The notes: generated by a model not told the origin, from the sequence alone. Positions 1 through 9,094 are shown, counted from the first letter of the stretch. The stretch is DNA of 64,000 nt from Rubrivivax sp. (GCA_027490215.1 JAIXYO010000019.1:62001-126000); one strand, 5' to 3'. Numbers and translations: made by a program.

Positions 1-365
1 CGGTAGGTGGCCGGCTGACGAAGATTCAGCACCAGGCGCGTACGTTCATCGGATTGCGCGATGTTGACCGAACGCAAGTTGCCCTGATTGACATCCACCA
101 CCGGCTTGCCGGTCGCATTGCCCACGCCAGGCAGGTCAATGGCGATACGAGGCGGCGTCTGCACGACGAAGCCCTTCGGCAGCGCTGCCAACGGCTCCGA
201 CAACTCTATGCGAATGACTTCGGATCCTGCTTGCAGCGAACTGTTGATTGACTGGATCGCGCTCTGCGCCAGCGCGGAGAAAGAAGCGCCGCACAACAAC
301 GCCAGCGTCCACAGACGCGCCCGCCATTCAATTCCCATGTTCATTTTGTCCTGCATGGCCTTCAT
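1..365 (-). CDS. pilQ: PilQ, type IV pilus secretin (5' part only)
   Basis: Outer-membrane secretin through which the type IV pilus exits; only about the first 121 residues lie inside the window and the gene continues past the left edge. The frame opens at an ATG whose first four bases overlap the pilP stop (ATGA at 362-365), the coupling seen throughout this operon. A second in-frame ATG lies at 354-356. The N-terminus has a positively charged stretch and a hydrophobic core ending in an Ala-Leu-Ala signal-peptidase site near residue 33. What follows (IRIELSEPLAALPK, then PPRIAIDLPG) reads as an AMIN domain, the peptidoglycan-binding module at the N-terminus of PilQ. The call rests on this domain plus position as last gene of pilMNOPQ. 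Confidence 0.9.
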   Translation of the reverse strand, partial: MKAMQDKMNMGIEWRARLWTLALLCGASFSALAQSAIQSINSSLQAGSEVIRIELSEPLAALPKGFVVQTPPRIAIDLPGVGNATGKPVVDVNQGNLRSVNIAQSDERTRLVLNLRQPATY

Positions 366-904
366 CGAGCGTTCTCCTGGAGTTGGATCGAACTGGTGCG
401 CTCGATCCATTCACCTGATGCGTCCTGCACGATCTCCCGGAGGGACATATCGGTTTCTGTGATCTTGATGATCTTTCCGTAGTTCTGGCCGAGGTAATCG
501 CCCAGCTTGACCTGGTACAACAGCTTGTCAACCTTCAACAGCACGAACGGCTGCTTGCCACGCGTGACGCTGCCGACCATCGTGACGCTGTCCAGCGGAT
601 ACGCTTCCAGCGGCTCAGGACGACGGTTGATCTCCGACTGCAGCAGTGAATTCGGCTGACGCGACTCCTGCTTGATGGCCACCGCAAGCTTTTGGTTGCT
701 GAAGGGCTCCACCACCTCGCCAGCCGTGTAGGGCTGCGGGTCGAATTTCTTCGGCGGCGAGATCGGCTGCACGTTGGGCTTGACTTCCTTGCGCTGCTGC
801 TCAATCCACTGGGCCAGTTCCTGCTGATCACCGCTGCAAGCAGCGAGCAGTGCGGAACAGCAGGCCACGACTGCGCCAACGCGATAAATGCGACTGCCGC
901 TCAT
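362..904 (-). CDS. pilP: PilP, type IV pilus inner-membrane lipoprotein
   Basis: Lipoprotein of 180 residues that links the PilMNO inner-membrane platform to the PilQ secretin. The N-terminus has a short hydrophobic stretch and the lipobox LLAAC, so Cys23 is the predicted lipidated residue. The proline-rich linker around residues 40-60 and the compact C-terminal beta domain (VGSVTRGKQPFVLLKVD, then VKLGDYLGQNYGKI) are characteristic of PilP. It overlaps pilO upstream and pilQ downstream by four bases each, so translation is probably coupled through the operon. Length is normal for the family. Confidence 0.95.
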   Translation of the reverse strand: MSGSRIYRVGAVVACCSALLAACSGDQQELAQWIEQQRKEVKPNVQPISPPKKFDPQPYTAGEVVEPFSNQKLAVAIKQESRQPNSLLQSEINRRPEPLEAYPLDSVTMVGSVTRGKQPFVLLKVDKLLYQVKLGDYLGQNYGKIIKITETDMSLREIVQDASGEWIERTSSIQLQENAR

Positions 905-1611
905 GGGTTGCCACCCGGCTTCTTCGCTGCCTTGTCTTTGCGCATCGAATCAAGTTCACTCGCGTCGAGATAGCGGTAGGTCCGCGCCGTCGCCTCCATG
1001 ACGAGGACATCGCCGCCACCGCGATTGCCTTCGATGGAGATGTCGTGCAGCGTGACGATGCGAGACAGGTTCGACACGTCGGCGGCGAATGCGCCTACAT
1101 CATGGTAGCGCCCGGACACCTTCAAGGCGATTGGCAACTCGGCGTAATAGTCTTTGACCACGCTCTGGCCAGGCCTGAACAACTCGAACTGCAAGCCACG
1201 ACCGAGGCCGGCTTGATTGATGTCGGACAACAACGCGTCCATTTCAGCCTTGCCTGGCAGTTGCTTCTCGAGCTGGGTCACGTACTCCTCAACCTGCAGC
1301 TTCTGCTTGCGCAACTCGCTGAGGTTGACAGCCTGCCCGAGCTTGTTGCGGTAATCGTTCTTGAGCGCCGGCTCTTTGGCGACTTCGGCATCGAGTTGGT
1401 CGTGCGCATCAGAGAGCAGCATGAACCACCCCATAGCGACGACCACGGCAGCGGCGATCAGCCATGCGACCAATTTGGGCAACGCCGGCCATTGGCCCGG
1501 TTGGTTGAGGTTGAGCCCTCGAAACTGAGACGCGGCGTCCTGAAACACCGAGTTCATGTCGGCGCTTCCGGCGGGGATGGTGGCGGGTGCGGAGGTGGCC
1601 ATCGGTGTCAC
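901..1611 (-). CDS. pilO: PilO, type IV pilus inner-membrane alignment protein
   Basis: Bitopic inner-membrane protein of 236 residues that heterodimerises with PilN. It has a short cytoplasmic N-terminus, one transmembrane helix at about residues 47-66, a coiled-coil region at about 70-130 and a C-terminal ferredoxin-like periplasmic domain containing the typical PilO stretch YYAELPIALKVSGRYHDVG. The GTG at 1609-1611 overlaps the pilN stop (GTGA), which favours this start; an in-frame ATG lies nine bases downstream at 1600-1602. Confidence 0.95.
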   Translation of the reverse strand: MTPMATSAPATIPAGSADMNSVFQDAASQFRGLNLNQPGQWPALPKLVAWLIAAAVVVAMGWFMLLSDAHDQLDAEVAKEPALKNDYRNKLGQAVNLSELRKQKLQVEEYVTQLEKQLPGKAEMDALLSDINQAGLGRGLQFELFRPGQSVVKDYYAELPIALKVSGRYHDVGAFAADVSNLSRIVTLHDISIEGNRGGGDVLVMEATARTYRYLDASELDSMRKDKAAKKPGGNP

Positions 1612-2216
1612 CCCTTCTTGGCTGCAGGCGCGACGGGCACCGCGCCGGGTTGTTCCTGGGGTCGCTTCACACTCACCCGGAGCGAGAAGTCGAACAAGCG
1701 CTTTTGCGAACGGTCAGCGGTCTGGACACCGGACACCTTGATCTCAACGAGTTCTGGCTTGACCAGCCATTCCGAGTTGTAGGCGGTGTTACGCAACAAC
1801 TCTGACACCCGCTCATTGGTTTGTGCCACGCCAAGGATGGCGATCACCTGGCCCTTTTGCTTGACCGATGTCAGGTAAACGCCTTCCGGCGTTTGCCGCA
1901 CCAGTTCATTGAGCAGGTGGACGGGCACGTTGCGGTCGATCTGCAGGTCTTCAACGGCCTTTTGCCGGGCCTTGAGCGATTCAATCTCGGCTTTCAACGC
2001 AGCGATGTCCTTGATCTGGATTTCGAGCTTGCCGATCTCGGCGGCCAAGTAGGCATTGCGCTCTCGCTGTGACGAGGTCAACTGGTCGACAACACCGTAC
2101 CAAACCCCCACGGCAAGCAAGCCAAAGGCCGCAGCAGCGCCGATACCGGCAAAGAACGCAATCTTCTTGCGGCGGCGCTTTTCTTCCCGGTGCGGGAGCA
2201 GGTTGATCAGGATCAC
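1608..2216 (-). CDS. pilN: PilN, type IV pilus inner-membrane assembly protein
   Basis: Bitopic membrane protein of 202 residues. The N-terminal motif INLLPHREEKRRRKK matches the conserved cytoplasmic peptide by which PilN docks into PilM. One transmembrane helix follows at about residues 20-43, then a coiled coil and a periplasmic ferredoxin-like domain (VHLLNELVRQTPEGVYLTSV). The GTG start overlaps the pilM stop as GTGA. Together with PilM, PilO and PilP it forms the alignment complex between the cytoplasmic motor and the secretin. Confidence 0.95.
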   Translation of the reverse strand: MILINLLPHREEKRRRKKIAFFAGIGAAAAFGLLAVGVWYGVVDQLTSSQRERNAYLAAEIGKLEIQIKDIAALKAEIESLKARQKAVEDLQIDRNVPVHLLNELVRQTPEGVYLTSVKQKGQVIAILGVAQTNERVSELLRNTAYNSEWLVKPELVEIKVSGVQTADRSQKRLFDFSLRVSVKRPQEQPGAVPVAPAAKKG

Positions 2217-3292
2217 TGCGCAAACCTCCGCATCGCCAGACCACAGGCTGTCAGGTAGGAGGGTGCTTCCCGACGCAACTTGCTTTCTCGCACTGCGCTG
2301 CCCAGCTTCATGTTGTCGAAGGGGTTGACCACCATGGACGCGAAGCCGGTCAGTTCGGTCACCCGGTCCTTCAGGCCCGGCAAGGTGGCCGTGCCACCGG
2401 CCAGCATCACGTAATGCACCTTATGGTGCGGCGTGCTGGTGAAAAAGTACTGCAGGGCACGGCCGATTTCCTGGGACAGGCTGTCGACAAACGGCTCAAG
2501 GATCTGCTGGTCGTAGTCTTCCGGAAGATCTGAGGCCAGTTTCTTCTGCTCTGCCTCTTCGAAGGAAAAACCGTATTGCCGCGAAATCAGCTGCGTCAAC
2601 TGCGCTCCACCGAAAGCCTGATCTCGGTCGTAGAGCATTTCGTCGTCGCGCAGCACCTTCAGGCTGGTGGTGTCGGCCCCGATCTCGAACAGCGCAATCA
2701 ACGCGTCGTGGCCCTCATTGGGCAAGGCACTGACGACCCGGCTCATCGCCAGACGAGAGGCATGCGATTCGATATCGAGCACCACCGGTCGCAGCCCTGC
2801 GGCCTCAGCCAGTCCTTGCCGATCCTGCACGCGGTCCTTGCGCGAGGCAGCGATCAGCACTTCCACGTCGCCAACCGAGGTCGGGCTGGGACCGACCACG
2901 CAAAAATCGAGGCTGACTTCGTCGAGCGAAAAGGGGATGTATTGATTCGCCTCGGATTCAACCTGCAATTCGAGTTCTTCTTCGCGCAGCCCGGCTGGCA
3001 GCATGATTTTCTTGGTAATGACCGACGATTGCGGCATCGCCATCACCACATCCTTGGTCTTGCTGCCGCTTTTGGCAACCACCCTGCGCACAGCGTCGGC
3101 GACTTCGTCGAATTTCTCGATCTGGCCATCGGTGATCCAGCCTTTTTCGAAACTCTCTGCGGCAAACCGTTCCAGTATGTAAGCGCCGGAGTCGTCCTGC
3201 CCCAATTCGACGAGCTTGACGCTGGACGAACTGATATCGAGCCCGATCATCGGGGGGTATTTACGGCCTAACAGGGTGTCTAGAAAGCTCAC
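2213..3292 (-). CDS. pilM: PilM, actin-like type IV pilus assembly ATPase
   Basis: Cytoplasmic protein of 359 residues with an FtsA/actin-like fold that binds the PilN N-terminal peptide and recruits the pilus motor side. The nucleotide-binding signatures are visible: GLDISSSSVKLVEL near the N-terminus, and ALFEIGADTTSLKVL and MLAGGTATLPGL further on. Translation begins at a GTG (3290-3292) preceded by a good Shine-Dalgarno, GGAGGG, eight bases upstream. It is the first gene of pilMNOPQ and is divergent from mrcA. I could not fix a convincing promoter on this strand within the shared 266-base intergenic region. Confidence 0.95.
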   Translation of the reverse strand: MSFLDTLLGRKYPPMIGLDISSSSVKLVELGQDDSGAYILERFAAESFEKGWITDGQIEKFDEVADAVRRVVAKSGSKTKDVVMAMPQSSVITKKIMLPAGLREEELELQVESEANQYIPFSLDEVSLDFCVVGPSPTSVGDVEVLIAASRKDRVQDRQGLAEAAGLRPVVLDIESHASRLAMSRVVSALPNEGHDALIALFEIGADTTSLKVLRDDEMLYDRDQAFGGAQLTQLISRQYGFSFEEAEQKKLASDLPEDYDQQILEPFVDSLSQEIGRALQYFFTSTPHHKVHYVMLAGGTATLPGLKDRVTELTGFASMVVNPFDNMKLGSAVRESKLRREAPSYLTACGLAMRRFAQ

Positions 3293-3527
3293 AGACTTTG
3301 CCCTCCGACGCGCCCGAAACAGCGGTGGAATGTTAAGAAGTTACTTGAATGCTAGCAGTAAAGCCTATGTGCACCCGTAGAAAACAGGTCTCACGAACAC
3401 GCTTCCGTTGTGACTTGCACACGCTGCGGATGCTTGGTTATCGGTGCTTGTGCACATCTCATGAGGAGTTTCTTGGAACTCACCGCGTCCGTTCCGGTTT
3501 GAAAGGGGGGCACTGACCCCTACTTCC

Positions 3528-3533
3528 TATAAT
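3528..3533 (+). promoter_or_regulatory. Perfect -10 hexamer upstream of mrcA
   Basis: A TATAAT hexamer sits 25 bases upstream of the preferred mrcA start. No good -35 is visible at 16-18 bases; TTGAAA occurs at 3499-3504 but the spacer would be 23. The hexamer overlaps an upstream in-frame ATG at 3532, which argues that this ATG is not translated and that the ATG at 3559 is the true start. Confidence 0.45.
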
Positions 3534-3558
3534 GGATTTCAAAAATCAGTGGAGCTCC

Positions 3559-5922
3559 ATGAGCGATTCCAAGCGCGATGGCGGTACCAGCGCATCGCCC
3601 AGTCCGAGATCGCGATCTTGGGCCCGCAGTCTGGTCAAGGCGATGGCCAGCGTCCTGGGACTTATCGCAGCAGGCACGTTGGCAGCGCTGATGCTCGTCG
3701 CGCTCGCGCTGGCGGTGGCTTACCCTAACCTGCCTGAGATTGGTGGGCTTGCCGATTACAGGCCGAAGTTGCCGATGCGCATCTATTCGGCCGATGGCAT
3801 CTTGCTGGGCGAGTTCGGCGAGGAGCGACGCAATTTCGTGCCTGCGGCGCAAATCCCTAAGGTCATGAAGGACGCGGTGCTGGCGATCGAAGACGCCCGT
3901 TTTTACCAGCACAGTGGCGTCGACTATCTGGGCGTGCTGCGCGCCGGTTTGGCCAACTTCGGCGAATCGCGCAGCCAGGGTGCCTCGACCATCACCATGC
4001 AGGTGGCGCGTAATTTCTATCTGTCCACCGAGAAGACTTTCACTCGGAAGATCTACGAGATCCTTCTGGCGCTGAAGATCGAAAGCCTGCTGAGCAAGGA
4101 CCAGATTCTCGAGCTGTACATGAACCAGATATTCCTCGGCCAGCGCGCTTATGGCTTCGCATCGGCCAGCGAGGTCTATTTCGGCAAGCCGCTGAACTCG
4201 CTGTCAATCGCCGAAGCCGCGATGCTGGCGGGATTACCCAAGGCGCCATCGGCCTACAACCCGATCAGCAACCCAAAGCGCGCGACCATCCGTCAGCTTT
4301 ACATCATCGACCGGATGCTCGAGAACGGCTTCATCACCGCCGATCAGCACGACGCGGCACGGATGCAGAAACTGGTCTACCGCGCACCATCTGAAACGCC
4401 AGTGCATGGTGAATACGCAGCGGAGGCGGCCCGTCAACTGGTCTATGCGCAGTACGGAGAGGACGCCTATACGGTGGGGCTGAATGTCTACCTGACGGTC
4501 AAGTCAAGTGACCAGATGGCGGCCTACCGCGCACTTCGACGCGGGATCCTCGACTACGAGCGGCGGCAGTTCTACCGAGGGCCCGAGGCATACATCGACC
4601 TGCCTGCCGACGCGAGGGACGTTGACACCCGCGTGGCCGAAGCATTGACTGATCACCCTGACAACGACGAATTGAAGGCCGGTGTGGTGCTGGAAGTCAG
4701 CCCCAAGAAGCTGGTCGCAGCGCTCCAAAGTGGTGAAAGCATTACCGTGACTGGCGACGGGCTCAAGCCCGTGTCGTCGGGCCTGGGCGAGAAGGCGAAT
4801 CCGAAAACGCAGATTCGCCGCGGTGCAGTGATCCGCTTGACCAAGGCCCAGAATGGCGCCTGGACTGCGACCCAACTGCCCGACGTCGAGGGCGCTTTCG
4901 TCGCGCTCGACCCACGCAGCGGGGCGATTGCCGCCATGATCGGTGGCTTCGACCAGGCCAAGTCCAAGTTCAACCATGTGACACAAGCATGGCGACAGCC
5001 GGGCTCCAGCTTCAAGCCCTTCATCTACTCGGCAGCGCTCGAGAAAGGCTTCTCGCCCTCGACCGTCATCAACGACGCGCCGTTGTTTTTCGACGCCGAC
5101 AGCACGGGCAGCCAGCCGTGGGAACCGAAGAACTACGACGGCACGTTCGAAGGCCCGATGTCGATGCGGCGCGCGCTGGCCAAGTCGAAGAACATGGTGT
5201 CGATCCGCATCCTGCAGGCCATCGGCGCACCGTATGCGCAGGAGTGGGTGACGCGCTTCGGCTTTGAGCCTGACAAGCATCCGGCCTACTTGACGATGGC
5301 GCTGGGCGCAGGCTCCGTCACACCACTACAGATGGCCAGTGCCTACGGCGTGTTCGCCACGGGCGGCTACCGGGTCAACCCATACCTGATCAGCAAGGTG
5401 ACCGACTCACGCGGCCACCTGGTGCATCAGGTCAAACCACCGTTGCTCGACGAATCGATGCGGGTGCTGAACGCGCGCAACGCCTTCATGATGAACAGCT
5501 TGCTGCAGGAAGTCACCCGCTCGGGCACGGCCGCTCGGGCGCAGGCGGTACTCAAGCGGACCGATGTATACGGCAAGACAGGCACCACCAACGACTCACA
5601 CGACGCCTGGTTCTGCGGATACCAGCATGAGCTGGTGGCGGTGGTGTGGATGGGCTATGACAACCCGCGCAAGCTGGGTGACCGTGAAACCGGTGGCGGC
5701 TTGTCGCTACCGATCTGGATCGACTACATGAGCACTGCGCTGAAGGGCCGCCCGGAAAGCGAGCCACTGCCGCCGGAGGGCGTCGTCAACATTGGCGGTG
5801 AGTGGTACTACGAGGAGTATGTGCAGGGCGGCGGCGTGAGCAGTCTGGGCCTCGAAGACAGCACGCCGAAACCACCCGACGCGGAAGAGCGCAAAGGCAT
5901 CCTCGACTTGTTCTCACGCTGA
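3559..5922 (+). CDS. mrcA: Penicillin-binding protein 1A (bifunctional transglycosylase/transpeptidase)
   Basis: Class A penicillin-binding protein of 787 residues that polymerises and crosslinks peptidoglycan at the inner membrane. It has a short cytoplasmic tail, one transmembrane segment at about residues 20-50, and a GT51 transglycosylase domain with the EDARFYQH motif (catalytic Glu about residue 111) and the RSQGASTITMQ motif. An OB-like insert and the transpeptidase domain follow: SSFK with nucleophile Ser483 and Lys486, AKSKN (SxN motif) and KTGTT at 673-677. I chose the ATG at 3559 because GGAG lies just upstream; the ATG at 3532 would add nine residues but overlaps a -10 hexamer. 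Divergent from the pil operon, as is common in proteobacteria. Confidence 0.97.
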   Translation: MSDSKRDGGTSASPSPRSRSWARSLVKAMASVLGLIAAGTLAALMLVALALAVAYPNLPEIGGLADYRPKLPMRIYSADGILLGEFGEERRNFVPAAQIPKVMKDAVLAIEDARFYQHSGVDYLGVLRAGLANFGESRSQGASTITMQVARNFYLSTEKTFTRKIYEILLALKIESLLSKDQILELYMNQIFLGQRAYGFASASEVYFGKPLNSLSIAEAAMLAGLPKAPSAYNPISNPKRATIRQLYIIDRMLENGFITADQHDAARMQKLVYRAPSETPVHGEYAAEAARQLVYAQYGEDAYTVGLNVYLTVKSSDQMAAYRALRRGILDYERRQFYRGPEAYIDLPADARDVDTRVAEALTDHPDNDELKAGVVLEVSPKKLVAALQSGESITVTGDGLKPVSSGLGEKANPKTQIRRGAVIRLTKAQNGAWTATQLPDVEGAFVALDPRSGAIAAMIGGFDQAKSKFNHVTQAWRQPGSSFKPFIYSAALEKGFSPSTVINDAPLFFDADSTGSQPWEPKNYDGTFEGPMSMRRALAKSKNMVSIRILQAIGAPYAQEWVTRFGFEPDKHPAYLTMALGAGSVTPLQMASAYGVFATGGYRVNPYLISKVTDSRGHLVHQVKPPLLDESMRVLNARNAFMMNSLLQEVTRSGTAARAQAVLKRTDVYGKTGTTNDSHDAWFCGYQHELVAVVWMGYDNPRKLGDRETGGGLSLPIWIDYMSTALKGRPESEPLPPEGVVNIGGEWYYEEYVQGGGVSSLGLEDSTPKPPDAEERKGILDLFSR

Positions 5923-5947
5923 CACGACCAGTTGCGCGCTCCTGGGC

Positions 5948-6307
5948 TCAGCCGGCGGTGAATGTCAGTGACTTGCCACCCTGTTCGCTGGCGCATTCCG
6001 ACAGCACGGCATGGAATGCCCCGCCGTTGCGCGTGTCCCTCCATTCGCCGCTCACCTGCTTGAAATGGAAGCCGCCGCGGCGCGCAGCGAGCCACAACTC
6101 CTGCAGCGGCGGCTGGGTGTTGACGACGATCTTGCTGCCACCAGGAAAGCTCAGCTCGAGCATGCCGCCAGTGCGATTCGCATCGATGTCAATCACGTCA
6201 TCCTGCAACCAACCATCGATCGTTGCCTCGATCCTGGCCAACACCGCACCGGCCGCTTCGCGGAACTCGGCGTCAGACAGGAGCGTGTGCGGGGTGACGG
6301 CAGTCAT
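5948..6307 (-). CDS. cyaY: CyaY, bacterial frataxin
   Basis: Iron-binding frataxin homologue of 119 residues that modulates iron-sulfur cluster assembly. Family features are the N-terminal acidic helix (LSDAEFREAAGAVLARIEATIDGW), an acidic edge DDVIDID, and the beta-sheet signature GGMLELSFPGGSKIVVNTQPPLQELW, followed by the GGFHF strand. It is convergent with mrcA, with a 25-base gap, and divergent from lptM-lysA, with only 19 bases between the start codons. The cyaY / small lipoprotein / lysA neighbourhood is conserved in proteobacteria, which supports the call. Confidence 0.95.
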   Translation of the reverse strand: MTAVTPHTLLSDAEFREAAGAVLARIEATIDGWLQDDVIDIDANRTGGMLELSFPGGSKIVVNTQPPLQELWLAARRGGFHFKQVSGEWRDTRNGGAFHAVLSECASEQGGKSLTFTAG

Positions 6308-6326
6308 GGTCAGTAGAATTCAGTCG

Positions 6327-6578
6327 ATGTCGGATCAATTGGAAAGTTTAGTCCCACGGGGATGCAGACCTGTCGCGATGGCCGCGTTGATCACCGTGGG
6401 TTTGCTGCTGACGGGTTGTGGGCAAAAGGGCCCTCTGACCTTGGCCCCCAAAGCGAAGGCGGCACCCACTGCAACAGTTGCCACTCCGCGTCCGTCCGCC
6501 ACGGCTGGCACGTTGTCCGCCATCCCGCCAGCCCCAGCAGCCTCAACGGCACGTCCATGGGGCAGCCCTCCGCGGTGA
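6327..6578 (+). CDS. lptM: LptM-like small lipoprotein (YifL family)
   Basis: Small lipoprotein of 83 residues. The hydrophobic stretch ends in the lipobox LLTGC, with Cys31 the predicted lipidated residue, followed by the family hallmark GQKGPL. The rest is a low-complexity Ala/Pro/Thr tail. In Escherichia coli, LptM stabilises the LptD-LptE lipopolysaccharide translocon at the outer membrane. Start choice is uncertain: an internal ATG at 6378 would give a 66-residue protein closer to the usual length, and neither site has a strong Shine-Dalgarno. The stop lies seven bases before lysA, so the two are very probably cotranscribed. Confidence 0.85.
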   Translation: MSDQLESLVPRGCRPVAMAALITVGLLLTGCGQKGPLTLAPKAKAAPTATVATPRPSATAGTLSAIPPAPAASTARPWGSPPR

Positions 6579-6585
6579 TGCGCTG

Positions 6586-7863
6586 ATGACACTCCCCGGC
6601 TCACCTCACGTTGCCTACCTCGGCGATGTCCTGAAGCTCGAAGACTGCGCCGTCGCCGATCTGGCCGCGCGCTTCGGTACACCGCTCTATGCCTATTCAA
6701 AAAGTGCCATGCACATGGCGCTGTCTGCCTACCAGCGCGCACTCCAGGGCCGCGATCATCTGATCTGCTATGCGGTGAAGGCCAATTCGAATCTGGCAGT
6801 GCTGCAGACTTTTGTTCTCGCCGGATGTGGCTTCGACATCGTCTCGGCGGGCGAGCTGGCCCGCGTGCTGGCCGCAGGCGCCTCACCGTCAAAGGTCGTG
6901 TTCTCCGGCGTCGGCAAGACCCGCGCTGAGATGCAGCAGGCGCTCGATGCCGGCGTGATGTGCTTCAACGTCGAAAGCGAGGCCGAGCTGGAAGCACTGT
7001 CGGCTGTGGCCGTGGAGACTGGCCGCACCGCTCGGATCAGCCTGCGCGTCAATCCTGACGTCGATGCGAAGACGCACCCCTACATCTCGACCGGGCTGAA
7101 GGGCAACAAGTTCGGTATCGCCCACGAGCGCGCAGTCGCGGTTTATGCCCGCGCAGCTGCGCTGCCGGGCCTCGACATCGTCGGCATCGACTGCCACATC
7201 GGCTCGCAGATCACCGAGATCGACCCCTACCTCGATGCGCTGGACCGCATGCTCGACCTGGTCGAAGCGATCGAAGCCACCGGCGTGAAGCTGCACCACC
7301 TTGACCTCGGTGGCGGCCTCGGCATCACCTACACCGACGAGCAACCACCAACGGCGGGCGAGCTGATCGGCGCGCTTCTGCAACGAATCGACGCGCGCGG
7401 TCACGGGCACCGCAAGCTGATGTTCGAGCCGGGCCGCTCACTGGTCGGCAACGCTGGCGTACTGGTGACTGAGGTGCTGTACCTCAAGCCATCGGACGAC
7501 GTGGATGGCAAGCACTTCTGCATCGTCGACGCCGCGATGAACGACATGGCGCGCCCGGCGATGTATGAAGCCTGGATGGGCATCGTGCCCTGCCTCCTGC
7601 GAGATGAACGACCGGTGACGTACGACGTGGTCGGCCCGGTCTGCGAGTCGGGCGACTGGCTGGGTCGCGACCGCGCTCTGGCGGTGCAGGCCGGCGACTA
7701 CCTCGTACTGCTGTCTGCCGGTGCCTACGGCATGAGCATGGCCAGTAACTACAACACTCGCGGCCGCGCCGCCGAGGTGATGGTGTCGGGCGACGAAACC
7801 TGGTTGATCCGCGACCGGGAGGCGCCTGCAGAGCTGTTCCGCGGCGAACACTTGTTGCCGTAG
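6586..7863 (+). CDS. lysA: Diaminopimelate decarboxylase
   Basis: PLP-dependent enzyme of 425 residues that decarboxylates meso-diaminopimelate to lysine, the last step of lysine synthesis. The fold-type III barrel is recognisable: YAVKAN with the Schiff-base Lys at about residue 65, the DIVSAGE and VNPDVDAKTHPYISTG motifs, HIGSQI, the glycine-rich phosphate site LDLGGGLGITY and EPGRSLVGNAG. The active-site Cys of the second subunit is in GPVCESGDW near residue 353. Length and motifs are normal. It follows lptM closely. Confidence 0.97.
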   Translation: MTLPGSPHVAYLGDVLKLEDCAVADLAARFGTPLYAYSKSAMHMALSAYQRALQGRDHLICYAVKANSNLAVLQTFVLAGCGFDIVSAGELARVLAAGASPSKVVFSGVGKTRAEMQQALDAGVMCFNVESEAELEALSAVAVETGRTARISLRVNPDVDAKTHPYISTGLKGNKFGIAHERAVAVYARAAALPGLDIVGIDCHIGSQITEIDPYLDALDRMLDLVEAIEATGVKLHHLDLGGGLGITYTDEQPPTAGELIGALLQRIDARGHGHRKLMFEPGRSLVGNAGVLVTEVLYLKPSDDVDGKHFCIVDAAMNDMARPAMYEAWMGIVPCLLRDERPVTYDVVGPVCESGDWLGRDRALAVQAGDYLVLLSAGAYGMSMASNYNTRGRAAEVMVSGDETWLIRDREAPAELFRGEHLLP

Positions 7864-7998
7864 CACTTGAGTGTCGAGCTGGCCGCTCCTCATCGGTCGG
7901 CCCTCGGGCACCAGACGGAACGGCTCTTCACGAGCCAACTCGGCCGAGGGACGTCTGCGACAGTAGGCGCTCGAAGAGCGGAGTCTGCTGCGACTGAC

Positions 7999-8475
7999 TC
8001 AGATCGTCCAGCGCATCAGCGTCACGATCAGGACCAGAATACCAAGGCCAAGATTTGTCGCAACCCACTTGCGGATCTGCGCAAGTGCCGCAGCACCAGT
8101 GGCCCAATCGGACGCCACCACAGCGCGTTCAAGCCTCTTGAACAAGGCAAAGCGGATGTGCATGAAGATGGCCACCATCGCGACGCCAAGCACCGCCATG
8201 ACCGTCCAGGCCAGCGGCATCTCGAAGCTGCCACCAGCCTGCACCACCTGCTTCGCCGCTCGCCCGAGCATCCACACGCCGCTGACCAGCGCCAGCAATG
8301 AGGCGACGAGTACAGCTTGGAAGAATCGGCCGAGTACATCGCGCATCAGACGCAGCCGCACCGGCAGCTCAAGTTGGGCAACGGCTGGGCGCAGGAAGAA
8401 GTGCGCAAACACCATGCCGCCTATCCACACGATGATGGAGAGCACATGCAGGGTCTTGAGTGTCGTGTAGATCAT
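7999..8475 (-). CDS. CopD-family integral membrane protein
   Basis: Membrane protein of 158 residues with four predicted helices (about 8-28, 50-70, 86-106 and 134-155). The opening LKTLHVLSIIVWIGGMVFAHFFLRP, with its His and Trp-Ile-Gly-Gly signature, is typical of the CopD family, some members of which act in copper homeostasis; small single-domain members are mostly uncharacterised. The ATG at 8473-8475 is preceded by AGGA at good spacing. It ends the minus-strand run terC-exoD-like-copD-like and is convergent with lysA. The 135 bases before lysA hold no feature I can name beyond a weak hairpin near 7921-7935. Confidence 0.8.
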   Translation of the reverse strand: MIYTTLKTLHVLSIIVWIGGMVFAHFFLRPAVAQLELPVRLRLMRDVLGRFFQAVLVASLLALVSGVWMLGRAAKQVVQAGGSFEMPLAWTVMAVLGVAMVAIFMHIRFALFKRLERAVVASDWATGAAALAQIRKWVATNLGLGILVLIVTLMRWTI

Positions 8476-8488
8476 CAAACAGTCCTGT

Positions 8489-9094
8489 TCAAGTTGAAAC
8501 CCAGCGCATCGTCCACTCGCTGCCCCAGATCCAAGCCATCACCACCAAGCCTGAGGTGACAAACAGCGCCAAGCCCGCGGTCGTCAGGCCAAGCAGCACG
8601 GCGACGCCATCGCGAAACACCAGCCCCAATCCAACGAGCATCATCGCCAGTGCAGGCAGTACGTTGCCAAAGGGAATCGGCAGCACGATGATGACGGACA
8701 TCAACCCAACCGCCAAGGCGGTCCATGAGCGTCGGCCCGCCACTGCGAAGTGGCTCAGCCTGGCCCTGGCGTAGCGTCCGGCCAAGGAATAGGTGGACGC
8801 AAGCAAGCACAGCACTCGCTTCGCCCAATGGCTCGACATCTCGAGTTCGGCCACTCGCTGGGGAAGACATGCCCCCGAATGGCCTTGCCACATTGCCGCC
8901 GCCAGCGCAGCCATCCCCAGGCCAAGCACCGTTCCCACGCCCGGCACTGGCAGCAGGCAGGGCGTTGCCATCAGCAGCAGCAAAGCGCCGTGCGCCTCGG
9001 GGCCATGAGCCTGCGCCATGGTCTGCATCGACACCCGCTCGGCAGGCATGGCCGCTGCGGCGTCGCGCAGCCGTTGCACGATGGCCGCGGTCAT
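8489..9094 (-). CDS. ExoD-family membrane protein
   Basis: Membrane protein of 201 residues resembling the ExoD (exopolysaccharide synthesis) family. Family-like features are the N-terminal RVSMQTMAQAHGPEAHGALLLLMATPCLLPVPGVGT, then a soluble loop and four further hydrophobic segments including VLPIPFGNVLPALAMMLVGLGL. In rhizobia ExoD affects exopolysaccharide production and alkaline tolerance, but the biochemical role is unknown. The ATG overlaps the terC stop (ATGA at 9091-9094); a start 39 bases upstream is possible but less likely given the coupling. Confidence 0.8.
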   Translation of the reverse strand: MTAAIVQRLRDAAAAMPAERVSMQTMAQAHGPEAHGALLLLMATPCLLPVPGVGTVLGLGMAALAAAMWQGHSGACLPQRVAELEMSSHWAKRVLCLLASTYSLAGRYARARLSHFAVAGRRSWTALAVGLMSVIIVLPIPFGNVLPALAMMLVGLGLVFRDGVAVLLGLTTAGLALFVTSGLVVMAWIWGSEWTMRWVST

